Assembly: GCA_027943245.1 (NCBI GenBank)
Contig: JANDJZ010000369.1
Span: 1-55,144, forward strand
Source: Acanthamoeba sp. SK_2022b
Taxonomy: Eukaryota; Discosea; Longamoebia; Acanthamoebidae
Reading direction: 5' to 3'
Length of the DNA: 55,144 nucleotides
Shown here: positions 15,712-26,028 of the stretch, piece by piece
How positions within the stretch are numbered: position 1 is the first letter of the stretch
Layout: every line of letters begins with the position of its first letter
Notes under the pieces: generated by a model
The model's input: the letters and a program-made list of their open reading frames with translations, nothing else
Told to the model about the DNA's origin: nothing
Databases searched by the model: none
Program-made: the position numbers and the translations under genes

Positions 15712-17306
15712 CTACTGGGAGGAAATCTCCTTGTCCTCTACGGGCGGCGTTAACTTCTTCATGTTCACCACACCGTTGACGTCCTTGTCCATGGCCACGA
15801 TACTGCCGTCAGAGGCCACCGAGATGTGCTGCGGCACGTCCGACATGGTGACACGCTGCGTGCAATAACAACAACAAACGAGAAATGCGCATGTGTGAGT
15901 GCACGAGCACCATCAGCACCCCAGCTGATGGCTTTACACACCTGCCACGTCCCCTTCTTCCACTTGTAGATGCAGTCCTTGCTATCGACTCCCCACACGT
16001 GCTTCTTGCTTCCCACCGACACCTGCGCGCACATGCAACAGCGCCTCCCGTTCAGTACACGTCGCTGTCGTTGTCGATCGAGAGGCGGTTGTGGGTGGGT
16101 ATTCAGGAGGGGGTGGGCGCACCTGCTTGAAGGAGCCGGGCATCTGTTCCCACTTGAGGGATTCGCGGTCGAGGCGGAAGGTGAACCTCTCGCTGTTGAT
16201 GGCCCACAGCGTGCCATCAGCCCCGCAGGAAACGAGCTTCATCTGCTCCGATCCTGCAAGTAGGCAACGGCAGCAGCAGTCAGAGGAACGCGTCGCTGGT
16301 CGCATTGCGCCCGAGCGTGGCCGTGCAATACCTGGGATCCTGATCCAGGCCTTGCCGTCCCAGGTGGCGATGTTGGACTGCTTGGGCGCGGAGGCGGACT
16401 CCTTCTCGTCGTCGATCACGGCCCACACTTCTCGGTCGCTTCCCACAGCGACGTGGAGCACGGGGAACGGAGAGGGGATGTTCTGCCACGTTTGCTTGTC
16501 GCCGTCCCACCGGTAGACCTGGGCGATGGTGGAAGGTGAGGAAATATTATTATGATTAATAATAATATTTATTTATTAAATGAACCGAGCGTAAGCAAGA
16601 AGAGCGTACCTCTCCATTGTTGTCAACACCCCAGACGGCACCGTCCTCGGCGGCAGACAGCTGCTTCAACTTGGCACCCGTGGTCTTCTCCCTGAAGTGA
16701 TAATCACAAAGAACGTGAGTAAAATCAACAGAATAACATAAATTAATTATTGAAGAATTTACAGCTGTCAATAACGATTTTATATGTTCGTCAAGGAAAT
16801 AATATGTGTTTATCAGAAAATAATAAAGCCATGGGTGGTTGTGCGCGCACCATTGGTTCTCCTTCCAACGGTAGATGTCGTCGCCTCGTGAGATGGCCCA
16901 GACCGACGTGCTTCCGCCCACGCTGATGTGCTTGAAGCCACCCTTGAAGCGCGTGAACGACGTGGGAGGCTCTGATAGGAGAAAAGAGAAGAGGGAGGAA
17001 AACGTTAGGGCCAGAACGCAAAGGAGAGGGAGAGGGAGAGAGAGAGAGGAACGCGTACCCCAGCTGTTCTCGAGGAGGATGCCCATCTTGTCCTCCAGCA
17101 GGAGCATCTTGACCCACTTCTTGTCCTCGAGCACGTCCATGCTGATCGAGCTCTGGATATCGTCGTGGAACAGGCGCTGCAGCAGCTCGTACGAGAAGAG
17201 CATCACGCCGTACTGCGGCGACGAGCGAAGCACGCGGGGCACCACGCCCTTCCACAGCGCCTTGTAACCTTCGGTGGTCGTGACCTTGCGGTAGCAGTCT
17301 TCATAT

Positions 17307-17367
<61 letters not shown>

Positions 17368-17894
17368 TGAGGCACATGTCAGCCCAAGCCCATACGAGAG
17401 CATAGTGTGAAAATGTGAGCTCACCTCTGAGGCTGCTGTAGCCTTCGCCCTTCTTGGCCTCGACTTGCATTCGTGTCTTGAGCACGTCGGCGGGAGTGGT
17501 CAACGAAGCCGCAGCGACACCTGCACGCGCGCACGGGCGGTCAGCCAATCAGCAGCATGCGGGTCTATGGGTGACGAGAGAGCAAACGGACCGGCAGCCG
17601 AGGCGCAGAAGAAGAGCTCGATGGAATGCAGCGGCTCGTTGCCCGTACGCAGCTGCTCCTTCATCCAGGCGTAGCTCCCAAAGTAGATTCCTGCACGTGC
17701 CAGTGAGCGCCAACGCGGCGGTGAGCATTGCGCGCGCGTGTGCTCCAGCGTTTGGGCCACACGGGCGCACCTGAGAACGGGACATCGCGCAGGAAGCACG
17801 CCGACGCGCCCTTGTACATTCCCTTGATGCCCAGCTCGCGCAGAATGCTCATCGCGCCCTTGGGCTTGGCCGGCGCGGCAGCTGAGCCAACACC

Positions 17895-17932
<38 letters not shown>

Positions 17933-18705
17933 CACAAACACGTATGTGTGAGCGATCGTCAGTCTGGCGGTCAGACAGCAAGACAGGCAGTGGACTGTAC
18001 CAGCTTCGGCCTTCTTCTTGGCGTATTCCTGGCCTTGCACCTGCAGGCGAACCTTGACGATCTCGGCGGGGTTGGTGATGAGCACCTGGTTGGCGCCGGC
18101 GGCGAGGCCGGCCAGCAGCTCGATCGGGTAGTTGACGCCGTCGGTCGGCGACAGGCTGCGAATGCGGTCGACGATGAACAGGCGGATGGCCTTCTCGGGC
18201 ACCTGGCCCACCAGCTGGGGAATGAGGCCCTTGTAGAGCCCGAACGGTCCTTCGTTGCGGACCACACTTGTGAGGCAGCTCCACATCGACATGCCGCGCT
18301 GGCCCACCAACGTCCTTGACAATTAAAATACAAATGAAATAAATGAGTAAAAATTCAATAAAATAAAATGGTGCGAGGGAAGAAGGGCACCTTTGGTTTT
18401 GGAGACGAGTCTTGACCAAGTCGATGGGATACACGGCGGTGGCGCTTATAGCGCTGGCGGCCGCGCCGATGCTGAAGCTCACCGCTGCGTTGAGGAGGGA
18501 GGGCCTCTGAATCTCACGCTGAGATAGATGGAGTGAGATGAGATTTTGTTATGTCTTGTTTAAACGCTTTCTTCTTGGTGGCGCTCCACCTTCTGGCAAA
18601 GAGAGGTACCTTGGCGATCTCGTGTGCGATATTGTCCTTAATCTTGTCCAAAGTTGCGGGCGATTGCTCCACCGGGAGGGGCGAAGATGTCGCGCTTGTG
18701 CTCAT
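15712..18705 (-). CDS. AGC-type mitochondrial carrier fused to a tectonin beta-propeller
   Basis: The N-terminal two thirds is a full SLC25 carrier most like aspartate/glutamate carriers. The three signature motifs are [23 protein letters not shown] and [14 protein letters not shown], with [32 protein letters not shown] and [18 protein letters not shown]. Instead of ending there, ILLENSW is spliced in phase (TGGG|AGCC) to [16 protein letters not shown]. Six tectonin-type blades then follow, for example [34 protein letters not shown] and [18 protein letters not shown], and the protein ends EDKEISSQ. The N terminus is only about 35 residues ([16 protein letters not shown]), so the EF-hand regulatory domain of animal AGC proteins is missing. 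Carrier termini face the intermembrane space, so the propeller should lie there. An upstream in-frame ATG at 18786 is possible but less likely. Confidence 0.85.
17308..17366. repeat. (GT)n microsatellite in the carrier-tectonin gene
   Basis: About 30 repeats, reading CA on the coding strand. It ends about 10 nt before the probable acceptor ATGAAG that starts the exon encoding [11 protein letters not shown]. Confidence 0.95.
17895..17929. repeat. (TAA)n microsatellite in the carrier-tectonin gene
   Basis: A trinucleotide tract, reading TTA on the coding strand, lies shortly upstream of the acceptor of the exon encoding [13 protein letters not shown]. Confidence 0.9.
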
Positions 18706-19014
18706 TCTGTTCTCTCTCGCGGGATCACCACCAATCGGCAAAGCAGGCGACACAGACCCGAGCCTCGACGAAGCTCGCTGGAACAAACCGGTTCAAAAAG
18801 GCAGACGGAAGCAAACTGGCGCGTGTGCGATGTCGTCGTTGCAACCTCCGAAAGTCCCGATACACGCAAAAGAAAACACACGAGAAATCAAAAGGAAATC
18901 ACGAGCACGGGTCACGCCATAGAGCGCCGTCTCTGCCCCTTCGACTTCTCTTGGCGGCGCACCGAGGTGTGTGAGCTTCATCAAGAGAGCTCTCCACGTG
19001 CACGCTAACATGTT
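18706..19014. other. intergenic between carrier-tectonin and RS-domain genes
   Basis: This 309-bp gap between two same-strand genes presumably holds the carrier promoter. I see no clear coding sequence or repeat. Confidence 0.35.
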
Positions 19015-21344
19015 TCACACATGGGTTACAGATAAGGCTGAGGAGCCTCCAGTGACTCGAAACCAGCCTAGAGCGCTACGTGTGAATCGCCCCACGATGT
19101 AGCTTGGCGCATCCGCTACGCCGTAGGTGAGCCCACCCACCGCCGCCGCGTCGTCCTTGACTTCCGCTCCGCCTCCATCGACGTCATCGCGTCTCTTCCT
19201 CTTCTTCGTCTCCGTGCTGGTGGTCAAGGACGGGGGGAATCGCCAGCCGACGAGCTCCTTCTTTGTCTTGGTCTTCTCCTCCTTTTCCTTCTCCTTCTTC
19301 TTGCTCTTGCTCTTTCGCCTCTTCTTCTTCTTCTTCTTCTCGACAGTAACGTAGACCGGCTGGAAGGCGATGCCCTCGTTCGTCATGATCTTCTTCAGCG
19401 ATCGCTCGTCCACAAAGTCCAGCACCAGCCGATAGCGCAACAGGAACGCCTCCACGCAGATGAACTTGACCTGCTTTCGTCGCAGGTCGGCCTCGTCTTC
19501 CTGTCTCCTTTCCCTTCTCCCACCGTCGGCGCGATGACGGTCCCGGTCCCGGTCCCGGCCGCGCTCGTACTGGAGAAGGCTGCGGCGCAGAGCCCAGTGG
19601 CCGCGGGCGTCGGTCGCCTTCTCGTCGCGCGAGGCCAGCGTGAGACCGCGCTTCTCGAGCTGGGCCAGGATGGCATCGCCCAGGTCCTCGCCCTCGTCAC
19701 CCGGCGTGAGGTTCCTGACCAGCCGCCCGGCGAAGAAGGCCAACGCGTTGGTAAACAGCAGGTCGTCCAGTTCGCGCCACCGGCACTCCACGACGATGGA
19801 CCGCGCGAGCTCGGCCTGCAGCAGCTTCTCCCCTTCCTCGTCGCCGCCGTCGACGGCGCTGTCACGGCCCTCGTCTCCGCGGCGGTGGCGGTGGTAGTCC
19901 CGCAGGTCCCGCACGAGGTCGAACAGGGCGTCGTCGTGCAGGTAGGGCAGGAAGTGGTCGCACAGCTTCTGCAGCGGCTCGTCGCCCACAAAGTCCTCGA
20001 GCGCGGCTCGGAGGTCCATCGCCTGCTCGCGCTCCTCTCGCGTCTGTCGAGGACCCTGGCCGGAGTCGGCGTCGCTGACGGCGCCGGCGATGGCGTCTTC
20101 GATGAACTTGGCAAAGTAGTCGTAGTCGAGGCTCAGGAACCCGCCGTCCTCCACGCTGCGCTGGAACGGCTCGCTGGCGAAGAAGGCCGGCTCGCGTGCC
20201 AACATGACCCGCACGGAGGCCACGGGATCGAGTTCGGCCATTCGCGCGCGCGCCTGGTCACCGCGCGTGGCCATCGTGTGAGGGGTCAGTGTCGGCTGAG
20301 AGCGCGCAGCGGTTGCGTGTGGAGTGGCGCACCTGCACGGCGATTACAGGGGAGACGGGGATGCCGGTGCGCCAGACGAGTTTGTCCCAGACGTGCTCGC
20401 GCTCGGCGAGGCAGTAGTGCTCGAGCGCCGCCGCGCCCTTTATCGGCCGCTCGGTGTAGGAGAAGTGGTCGAACCACTGGGCGATCAGCTTGCGCGAGCG
20501 GGCGCGCATCGCGGCAGCGCGGCGAGAGCGTGGCGAAGGAGATCGGGAGCGCGAGCGGCCACGGAAGCGACGCCGGGGCGAGCGCGAGCGCGAGCGTGAA
20601 CGAGACCGGTCGCGAGCGTGTGGTGGAGAGCGCGAGCGATTGCGAGAGTAGGGCGAGAACGAGCGGGAGCGGGAGCGAGACCGTCGTCGAGGCGGTGGAG
20701 ACGGCGAATGATCCCGCGACCGGAACCGCGGAGGAGAGCGCGAGCGATTGCGAGAGTAGGGCGAAAACGAACGCGAGCGGGAACGCGAACGGGAGCGGGA
20801 GCGGGAACGTCGTCGAGGCGGGGGGGATGGCGTGGGCGAAGGCGGCGGGCTCCTGGCCGCTGCGTCCTGGCCGTGAAAGAAGCGGCGGAAGAGGGCCGAG
20901 TGGTGCTTCATCGCTCGACCAAACACCGCTGGCCTCGTCTGACATACCAACAACACCACGCTGTGCAGGAACCTGAACGCACACGACGAGGGTCAGAAGT
21001 GGTGCATGGTCGGGCCAATAGTGATGGCCACAGCAACCGTACTCGCGATGTTTTGGATTGCCACTGCGCAGGAAGGGGAGGAAGTATCGGTGCTTGAGGC
21101 GCGGGTCGTCGGCATCGAGTAGGCCCAGGGTGGAGCCCAGCCAGAGTCGCGCTTCTTTGCGTGCCGAGGCGTCCTTCAGCACAACCTCTTCTCTCAGCTT
21201 TCGCTCGATGAAAGCGTGCAGTTGCAGTCTGGTTTCTGCAGCTTCCCTGTGCTCGTCACCTTCTTGCGCTGGCGTCGATCGTTCCTCCAGGTAAAGATTT
21301 ACGTGCTTGGCTCGTGGCCGCCAGCGTTCGGGAGCTTCCATCAC
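19015..21344 (-). CDS. RS-domain protein of unknown family
   Basis: Three exons join in frame: 21344-21043, 20972-20333 and 20253-19015. The GA|G junction gives HREFLHSVVLL, and the CAG|GCG junction is phase 0. The product is about 720 residues. Exon 1 encodes a helical segment (AFIERKLREEVVLKDASARK, LDADDPRLKHRYFLPFL). Exon 2 carries an Arg-Ser domain in which SFSPYSRNRSRSPP occurs twice, then LIAQWFDHFSYTERPIKGAA. Exon 3 has helical segments (LQKLCDHFLPYLHDDALFDL, SIVVECRWRELDDLLFTNAL), a charged RDRDRDRHR patch and a Lys-rich tract (KKKKKKRRKSKSKKK). RS domains and basic tracts are typical of nuclear splicing-associated proteins, but I recognise no RRM or other fold. Two separate genes remain possible. 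Confidence 0.6.
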
Positions 21345-21665
21345 GCGATCCGCTGGCGCTACAGTGTCTTGATCCCTTTTTCCAAGCTTTTTCGATTTAA
21401 TCCATTCTTTTCTACATTTGTTTCTTAGCTTCCCTGTTCATTTCAAGGAATTAAGGCAACATCGCAAACAGAACGGCTTGCCGACACGAACCCCATCAAC
21501 TCGAATGAATCGTACCAAGTTCTCCTTGCTTTCAGATTTTTTTTTCCCCTTTTTTTTGTCATGTACTTGCTCGCCAATTAATCGCCGGCGCTAGGATTAA
21601 TCGTATACACGCTTACACCAACATCAGGAAGGGCAGCAGCGGTAGCAAAGGCTGAGCTGGCGAGG
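21345..21665. promoter_or_regulatory. shared promoter region, RS-domain gene / Zim17
   Basis: This 321-bp gap lies between divergent start codons. It contains a T-rich run at about 21535-21560, and no clear TATA box was found. Confidence 0.35.
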
Positions 21666-22301
21666 GTGGTGCCGCGATCGCTTCCGATCTCTGCTTCTCT
21701 CGGCGCTCGGCCTTCCTGTTGGTTGGCCTCGCGTCGCCCGGCCAGTGCACTGCCGGCACGGCCATCGCCAGTGCCCTGCTTCCTGCGCATCAGTGCTCGA
21801 TCATTGCATGCCTCCTCCTTCGCGCTGCGGAGCGCTGCCTCCGAATCGGATATGCTAGCGGTCCCTGCCAACGCAGGCAGCGATGCCGAGGGCAAGGAGA
21901 CCAGCGTGGAGACGCCCACCAAGACGGTGAACATCGGACGCATACAGCCCAAGCTCGAGCTGCACTACACGTGCGGCGTGTGCGAGCTGCGCAGCACGAA
22001 GCAGTTCAGCCGGGTGGCCTACGAGAAGGGCGTGGTCATCATCCGCTGCGGCGGCTGCGAGAGCCTCCACCTGATCTCGGACAACTTGGGCTGGTTCGGC
22101 GACGACAAGAACATTGAGGAGATCATGCGCAAGCGAGGCGAGGCCGTCGAGCGAGGGCGCAAGGATGCCGACGGAAACATCGTCATGGAGAGCAGCGAGA
22201 ACGACACCGTCACAACGGACTTAGAGCACGACGGCACCCAGACCGTCGTCGAGGAGTCCGAGGACTGCATCCTTATCACCCCCACTGCCGCCATGCGGTA
22301 G
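21666..22301 (+). CDS. DNLZ: DNL-type zinc finger protein, mitochondrial Hsp70 escort (Zim17/Hep1)
   Basis: Zim17/Hep1 keeps mitochondrial Hsp70 soluble and active during protein import. The 211-residue single-exon protein starts with an Arg/Ser/Ala-rich, acid-poor segment (about residues 1-60), a good matrix-targeting presequence. The DNL domain follows: LHYTCGVCELR gives the first CxxC, FSRVAYEKGVVIIRCGGC the second, then HLISDNLGWFGDD. All four zinc-binding Cys and the DNL tripeptide are present. An acidic C-terminal tail of about 60 residues (ESSENDTVTTDLEHDG) is longer than usual. It is divergent from the RS-domain gene. Translation could start at a later ATG, but the presequence favours this one. 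Confidence 0.88.
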   Translation: MVPRSLPISASLGARPSCWLASRRPASALPARPSPVPCFLRISARSLHASSFALRSAASESDMLAVPANAGSDAEGKETSVETPTKTVNIGRIQPKLELHYTCGVCELRSTKQFSRVAYEKGVVIIRCGGCESLHLISDNLGWFGDDKNIEEIMRKRGEAVERGRKDADGNIVMESSENDTVTTDLEHDGTQTVVEESEDCILITPTAAMR

Positions 22302-22729
22302 GAAGGGGAGAAAATGAAATTACATTCCTCGTTCCCACACGCGCGCTAGTGCTAGTGTTCACCAGTTCATGTTCGTTCGGCGAAGGTCTCAGCCTCCACC
22401 AACAGAGAGCAAACGATAAACGATACACGACAAGTCCTTCATGCCGGAAAAGGCACGCATTTCTTTGAAATTGGATTGGCGCGTCTTCCAATCTTCTGCG
22501 GACACGCTACTCCGATTGGACGAGAAATTTGGCGGCGCTCCAATTCTTCGCACGAGACAAGGGGTGACCCCTCCACATAAAAAGCAAGGCGTCCACCCTC
22601 TTCACAGCCACAACACAGCCCAAGCACCACACCAACACCAACAACAGTACCACATCACACCAACTACACCGCCTTCAGCTCCTTTACAGCACCCACACAC
22701 TTTACAGCACTAAAACACAAAACACAATC
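22302..22729. promoter_or_regulatory. intergenic; probable promoter of the 120-residue protein
   Basis: The gap contains a TATA-like CATAAAAAGC at 22576-22585, about 145 bp before the next ATG, followed by a C/A-rich leader with many CAC and CAA repeats. An E2F-like TTTGGCGG lies at about 22527-22534. Confidence 0.4.
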
Positions 22730-23092
22730 ATGGCCACCGCGAACGCTGCTGCTTCCTCGAACGGCTGTGCTGCTACTACTACGCCGAACGGTGGAGGACA
22801 TATGAGGAGGAGGATGAGCGACATCCCAACGACGACCCGCAGACGCCGCAGCATCCTGGGCTTGGCCGACGCGGCCGAGACCTCGGACGTGAAAATGTCG
22901 AACACCGTGGGCAGCGCGCCCTACCCGTCCGGCATGCCTGGGTCGCCCTGCCCCAACAAGCTCGACCGCAGAAATCAACAGTTGGCGTTGGCGGCCAGGA
23001 GACACTCCATGGCCGACGTCAACCCTGAGGTTGTGCCCTCGCTCTCCTACTTCACGCTCACCAATCGCTCCCGCTCGGAAGCCGTTCTGTAG
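22730..23092 (+). CDS. small Ser/Arg protein with repeated basophilic kinase sites
   Basis: This 120-residue single-exon protein is not recognised. It contains four Arg-directed phosphorylation-type motifs, RRRMS, RRRRSI, ARRHSM and NRSRSEAV, spaced along otherwise low-complexity Ala/Thr/Pro sequence. Such RRxS sites are the consensus for PKA/AKT-class kinases, suggesting a small regulatory substrate or 14-3-3 ligand; that is inference. A TATA-like box and a compact leader upstream, and the absence of introns, support a real gene. No signal peptide or membrane span is seen. Confidence 0.6.
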   Translation: MATANAAASSNGCAATTTPNGGGHMRRRMSDIPTTTRRRRSILGLADAAETSDVKMSNTVGSAPYPSGMPGSPCPNKLDRRNQQLALAARRHSMADVNPEVVPSLSYFTLTNRSRSEAVL

Positions 23093-23427
23093 AGCTGCCA
23101 CCGACCGACCGACCCCAACAGAAGATTCTAATCGGGGATCGATTGGAAAGAGGGATGCAACCTACACGACTGACAAGCCTCCCCCCTACTGGCTGCATCA
23201 TCACATGACTGTAGAGTTTGTACATACAGATGCTGACCTGAGAATTTAAACCTGTACAAAATGCAATTCCAAGGCCAACGTTGGCCACAGAACACCCCCC
23301 AGACATTTTTATATTCTTTTTCTTTCTATTTGTTGTAGACTTCTTGCAAGCGGATTGGTCAGTCGGACGCAGGGACAACCTTAACCTGTCGTGGTGAACG
23401 GGAGGCACCGCAATACAAGCAAGGCAG
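23093..23427. other. intergenic before carboxypeptidase Q
   Basis: The gap of 335 bp contains an AT-rich stretch with TTTATATTC at about 23307-23315, which might be a TATA element for the downstream gene. No coding sequence is seen. Confidence 0.35.
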
Positions 23428-24049
23428 ATGAAGGCGGACGTTGTTTGGATCCTTCCTCTCTTTGCGGCCGTAATCGTGGCGGCGGCGGTACCGTACGAGC
23501 GGGAGGCCGCCGAGCTCACCAAGGCCGCCCTCAGCGGCACTGACTTCTCCAAGCTCGAATACCTCTGCGACACCTTTGGCCCTCGCTTCTCGTACTCAAA
23601 TACCAATTAATTTTATTTAAATATTAATTCATCGATTAATCAAACTAACGAGTAATACATCTCTTCACTCCGCGCAGTGGGAGTGCGAGCCAGGAGCAGG
23701 CGATTGACTGGATGCTCGAGGTCGGGCCCACACAACTTAGAGGCGAGTGGCGTGAGTGAGAACTGCAAGCCTAACGCAAGGTGGGACGGAGGGCTCTGCA
23801 GGCGCTGAAGAAGGACGGGCTGGCCAACGTTCAGGGGGAGCCCGTGGACGGGATCATCAACTGGAAACGGGGCAGGGAGTCCCTCGAGCTCCTACACCCT
23901 CGCCGCGCCAACATGGCCCTCCTGGGTCTCGGTACTGCGCCGTTACGTTCGCGTGCATTCTTCTCGTGACGCACACCAACAATCTCGTGTGCATCAGGCA
24001 AGTCCGTGGGCACCGGCCCTGAGGGAATCACTGCCGAAGTGTTTGTAGT

Positions 24050-24120
<71 letters not shown>

Positions 24121-25879
24121 TGCGTGCGTGCGTGTGCGTGCGTGCGGCAAGTGGGCGGGTGTTCGGCTGACTCAGCGCGGTGCGAGTGCAGGTGAGCACG
24201 TTCGAGGAGCTTGAGGCCAACGCAGAGAAGGCCAGGGGCAAGATCGTGCTCTTCAACGCGCCCTTCACCGCCTACGGCCAGACCGTGGCCTACCGCTCCC
24301 GCGGCGCCGATGCCGCCTCCGCCGTACGACCACTCCACTCTCGCCAAACCGGATAGCCCACGATTGGCTCGTTGACGGCGGTGCCTGGCTTGCTACAAAT
24401 CAAACGAGACAGGTGGGCGCTGTCGCTGCTTTGGTGCGTTCGGTGACGCCCTACTCGCTCTACACGCCGCACACCGGCGGCGTGAACTACTCGGGCAAGC
24501 AGACCCGCATTCCTGCGGCGGGTACACCATCGCTCCCTGCGCATGCGCGAACACACCACCAACGCGGCCAGGTTCGTGTCTGATCGGCGCGGGCTCTCTA
24601 GCTATCACCGTGGAGGACAGTGAGATGTTGGCCCGCATGCAGAAGAGAGGCCAGACCGTCCGCGTGACGCTCCATATGGATGCGCAAATCCTGGGCTACA
24701 ACGTATTGCCCCTCCCCCGTAGCTCGTGGCCACCAACATGTTCATAGAGTTTCCTGGCCTTTCGTTTGCGGTGCTTCGTCGTGGCAGGTCTCCTCGCGCA
24801 ACGTGCTCGCCGAGGTGGTGGGCGGAACGGACCCCGAGGGCATCGTCCTGCTCGGCGGTCACCTGGACTCGTGGGACGTGGGCACCGGCGCGGTCGACGA
24901 CGGGGCGGGCTTCTTCTGCGGTGTGAGCCCTATCACACAGGCCCAACACAGTCATATCTCCTCCTAACAGCCACCCGTGTGCGTCTGTGGGGGGGGGGCA
25001 GCCTGGGAGGCTGTGCGACTGATCAGCGACCTGATCAAGGAGGGAAAGATCGCGCGCCCGCGCCGCACCATCCGATTCATTGCTTGGGCCGATGAGGAGG
25101 TCGCTCGGTTTTCACGGGGCCGGTCTTCGTTCGCTCGGGCCTGACTGACCTCTATTTTTTGGCGACGGTGACGCGCAGATGACCGGAAGAGGAGCCGACA
25201 CGTACAGGGAGAAGCACCAGCACGAGCTCAAGCGGCACCAGATCGCCGTCGAATCCGATAGCGGCAACGTAGGCCACTCCCCTAATGATCTTATTATAAT
25301 CCACCAAGACTCACGTCGTGATTGGAACGGGCTAACGGCAGTTCAATCCGTATGGCTTCGGCTTCACCGGCAGCGACGCTGGTCTTGCCATCTTCCGCAA
25401 CATCTCCGGTGCGCAGTCGCGGGCTATCCTTTGCGCTCAAGATCATGCCGATGCTTGATGAAGGTGGCTGCTGACGTGTGAACCGCGCCCTTGCGTTGTG
25501 TTGGCTCAGTGCTGCTGGAGCCGATCCAGGGTGGCGAGATCGTGGCGGGCGCCGGTACCACGGTGGACAACGCGCCTCTGGTGGCTGCAGGAGTGCCCGG
25601 CGGTGCGTTGCTGGACAGCAAGGGCTCGGCCCACTACTTCAACTACCATCACACCAACGCCGTACTTGCTTCCCTCTTGGTTTCTTGCCTTCAAGGCGCT
25701 GCCTGCTCCTTTCCTGGCCGGAGATCTCATGTAGCTTCTATTCGCAGGACACGATCACGGCGCTCAACTACGACGGCGTGCGCCGGTCGGTTGCGGCAAT
25801 GGCGGTTATGAGCTACGTCATTGCGGACATACCGGAAGACCTACCCCAACTCCCCGCATCAGGCAGTTTGCTAGCCTAG
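23428..25879 (+). CDS. CPQ: carboxypeptidase Q, M28 metallopeptidase
   Basis: This is a secreted or lysosomal dipeptidase of the M28 family with two catalytic zincs. The protein starts with a signal peptide (MKADVVWILPLFAAVIVAAA). The gene has about 13 short exons. Conserved segments are LEYLCDTFGPRFS, ANMALLGLG, GKIVLFNAPFTAYGQTVAYR, and the zinc core LLGGHLDSWDVGTGAVDDGA (His and Asp ligands, 24852-24911). Next come IRFIAWADEE (catalytic Glu and Glu ligand), AVESDSGN (Asp ligand) and HYFNYHHTNADTITAL (C-terminal His ligand). All ligands appear intact. It ends PQLPASGSLLA with TAG, 150 bp from the convergent receptor gene. A GT microsatellite sits in the intron at 24053-24118. Confidence 0.9.
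24053..24118. repeat. (GT)n microsatellite in a CPQ intron
   Basis: About 33 GT copies on the coding strand, about 70 nt upstream of the acceptor GAGTGCAG. Confidence 0.95.
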
Positions 25880-26028
25880 CCGCTGTTTTTCATTCTCGCT
25901 CAGAATTTCAAGAGCGAGTAAGGGAGCCACCATGTGACTTGGGAGATCTTGCAGGTTGTGGTTGAACTCAATGTCGCGCCATGTAGAGACTTGCTTTGCC
26001 GCAAGCCGTTTATTGCAGACACCCTGGC

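Noticed and set aside
15446..15712. 88-residue minus-strand ORF
   Set aside because: It lies just past the carrier-tectonin stop, mostly in CpG-poor DNA, with no recognisable motif; probably 3' flank.
19534..20976. 480-residue plus-strand ORF
   Set aside because: It is antisense to the RS-domain gene. Its composition mirrors the Arg/Ser and Asp/Leu codons of the other strand, while the minus strand shows consistent splice phases.
20286..21344. uninterrupted 352-residue reading of the RS-domain gene start
   Set aside because: Reading through 21042 leaves the RS frame. Splicing 21043 to 20972 restores a frame with the RS domain and a consistent phase.
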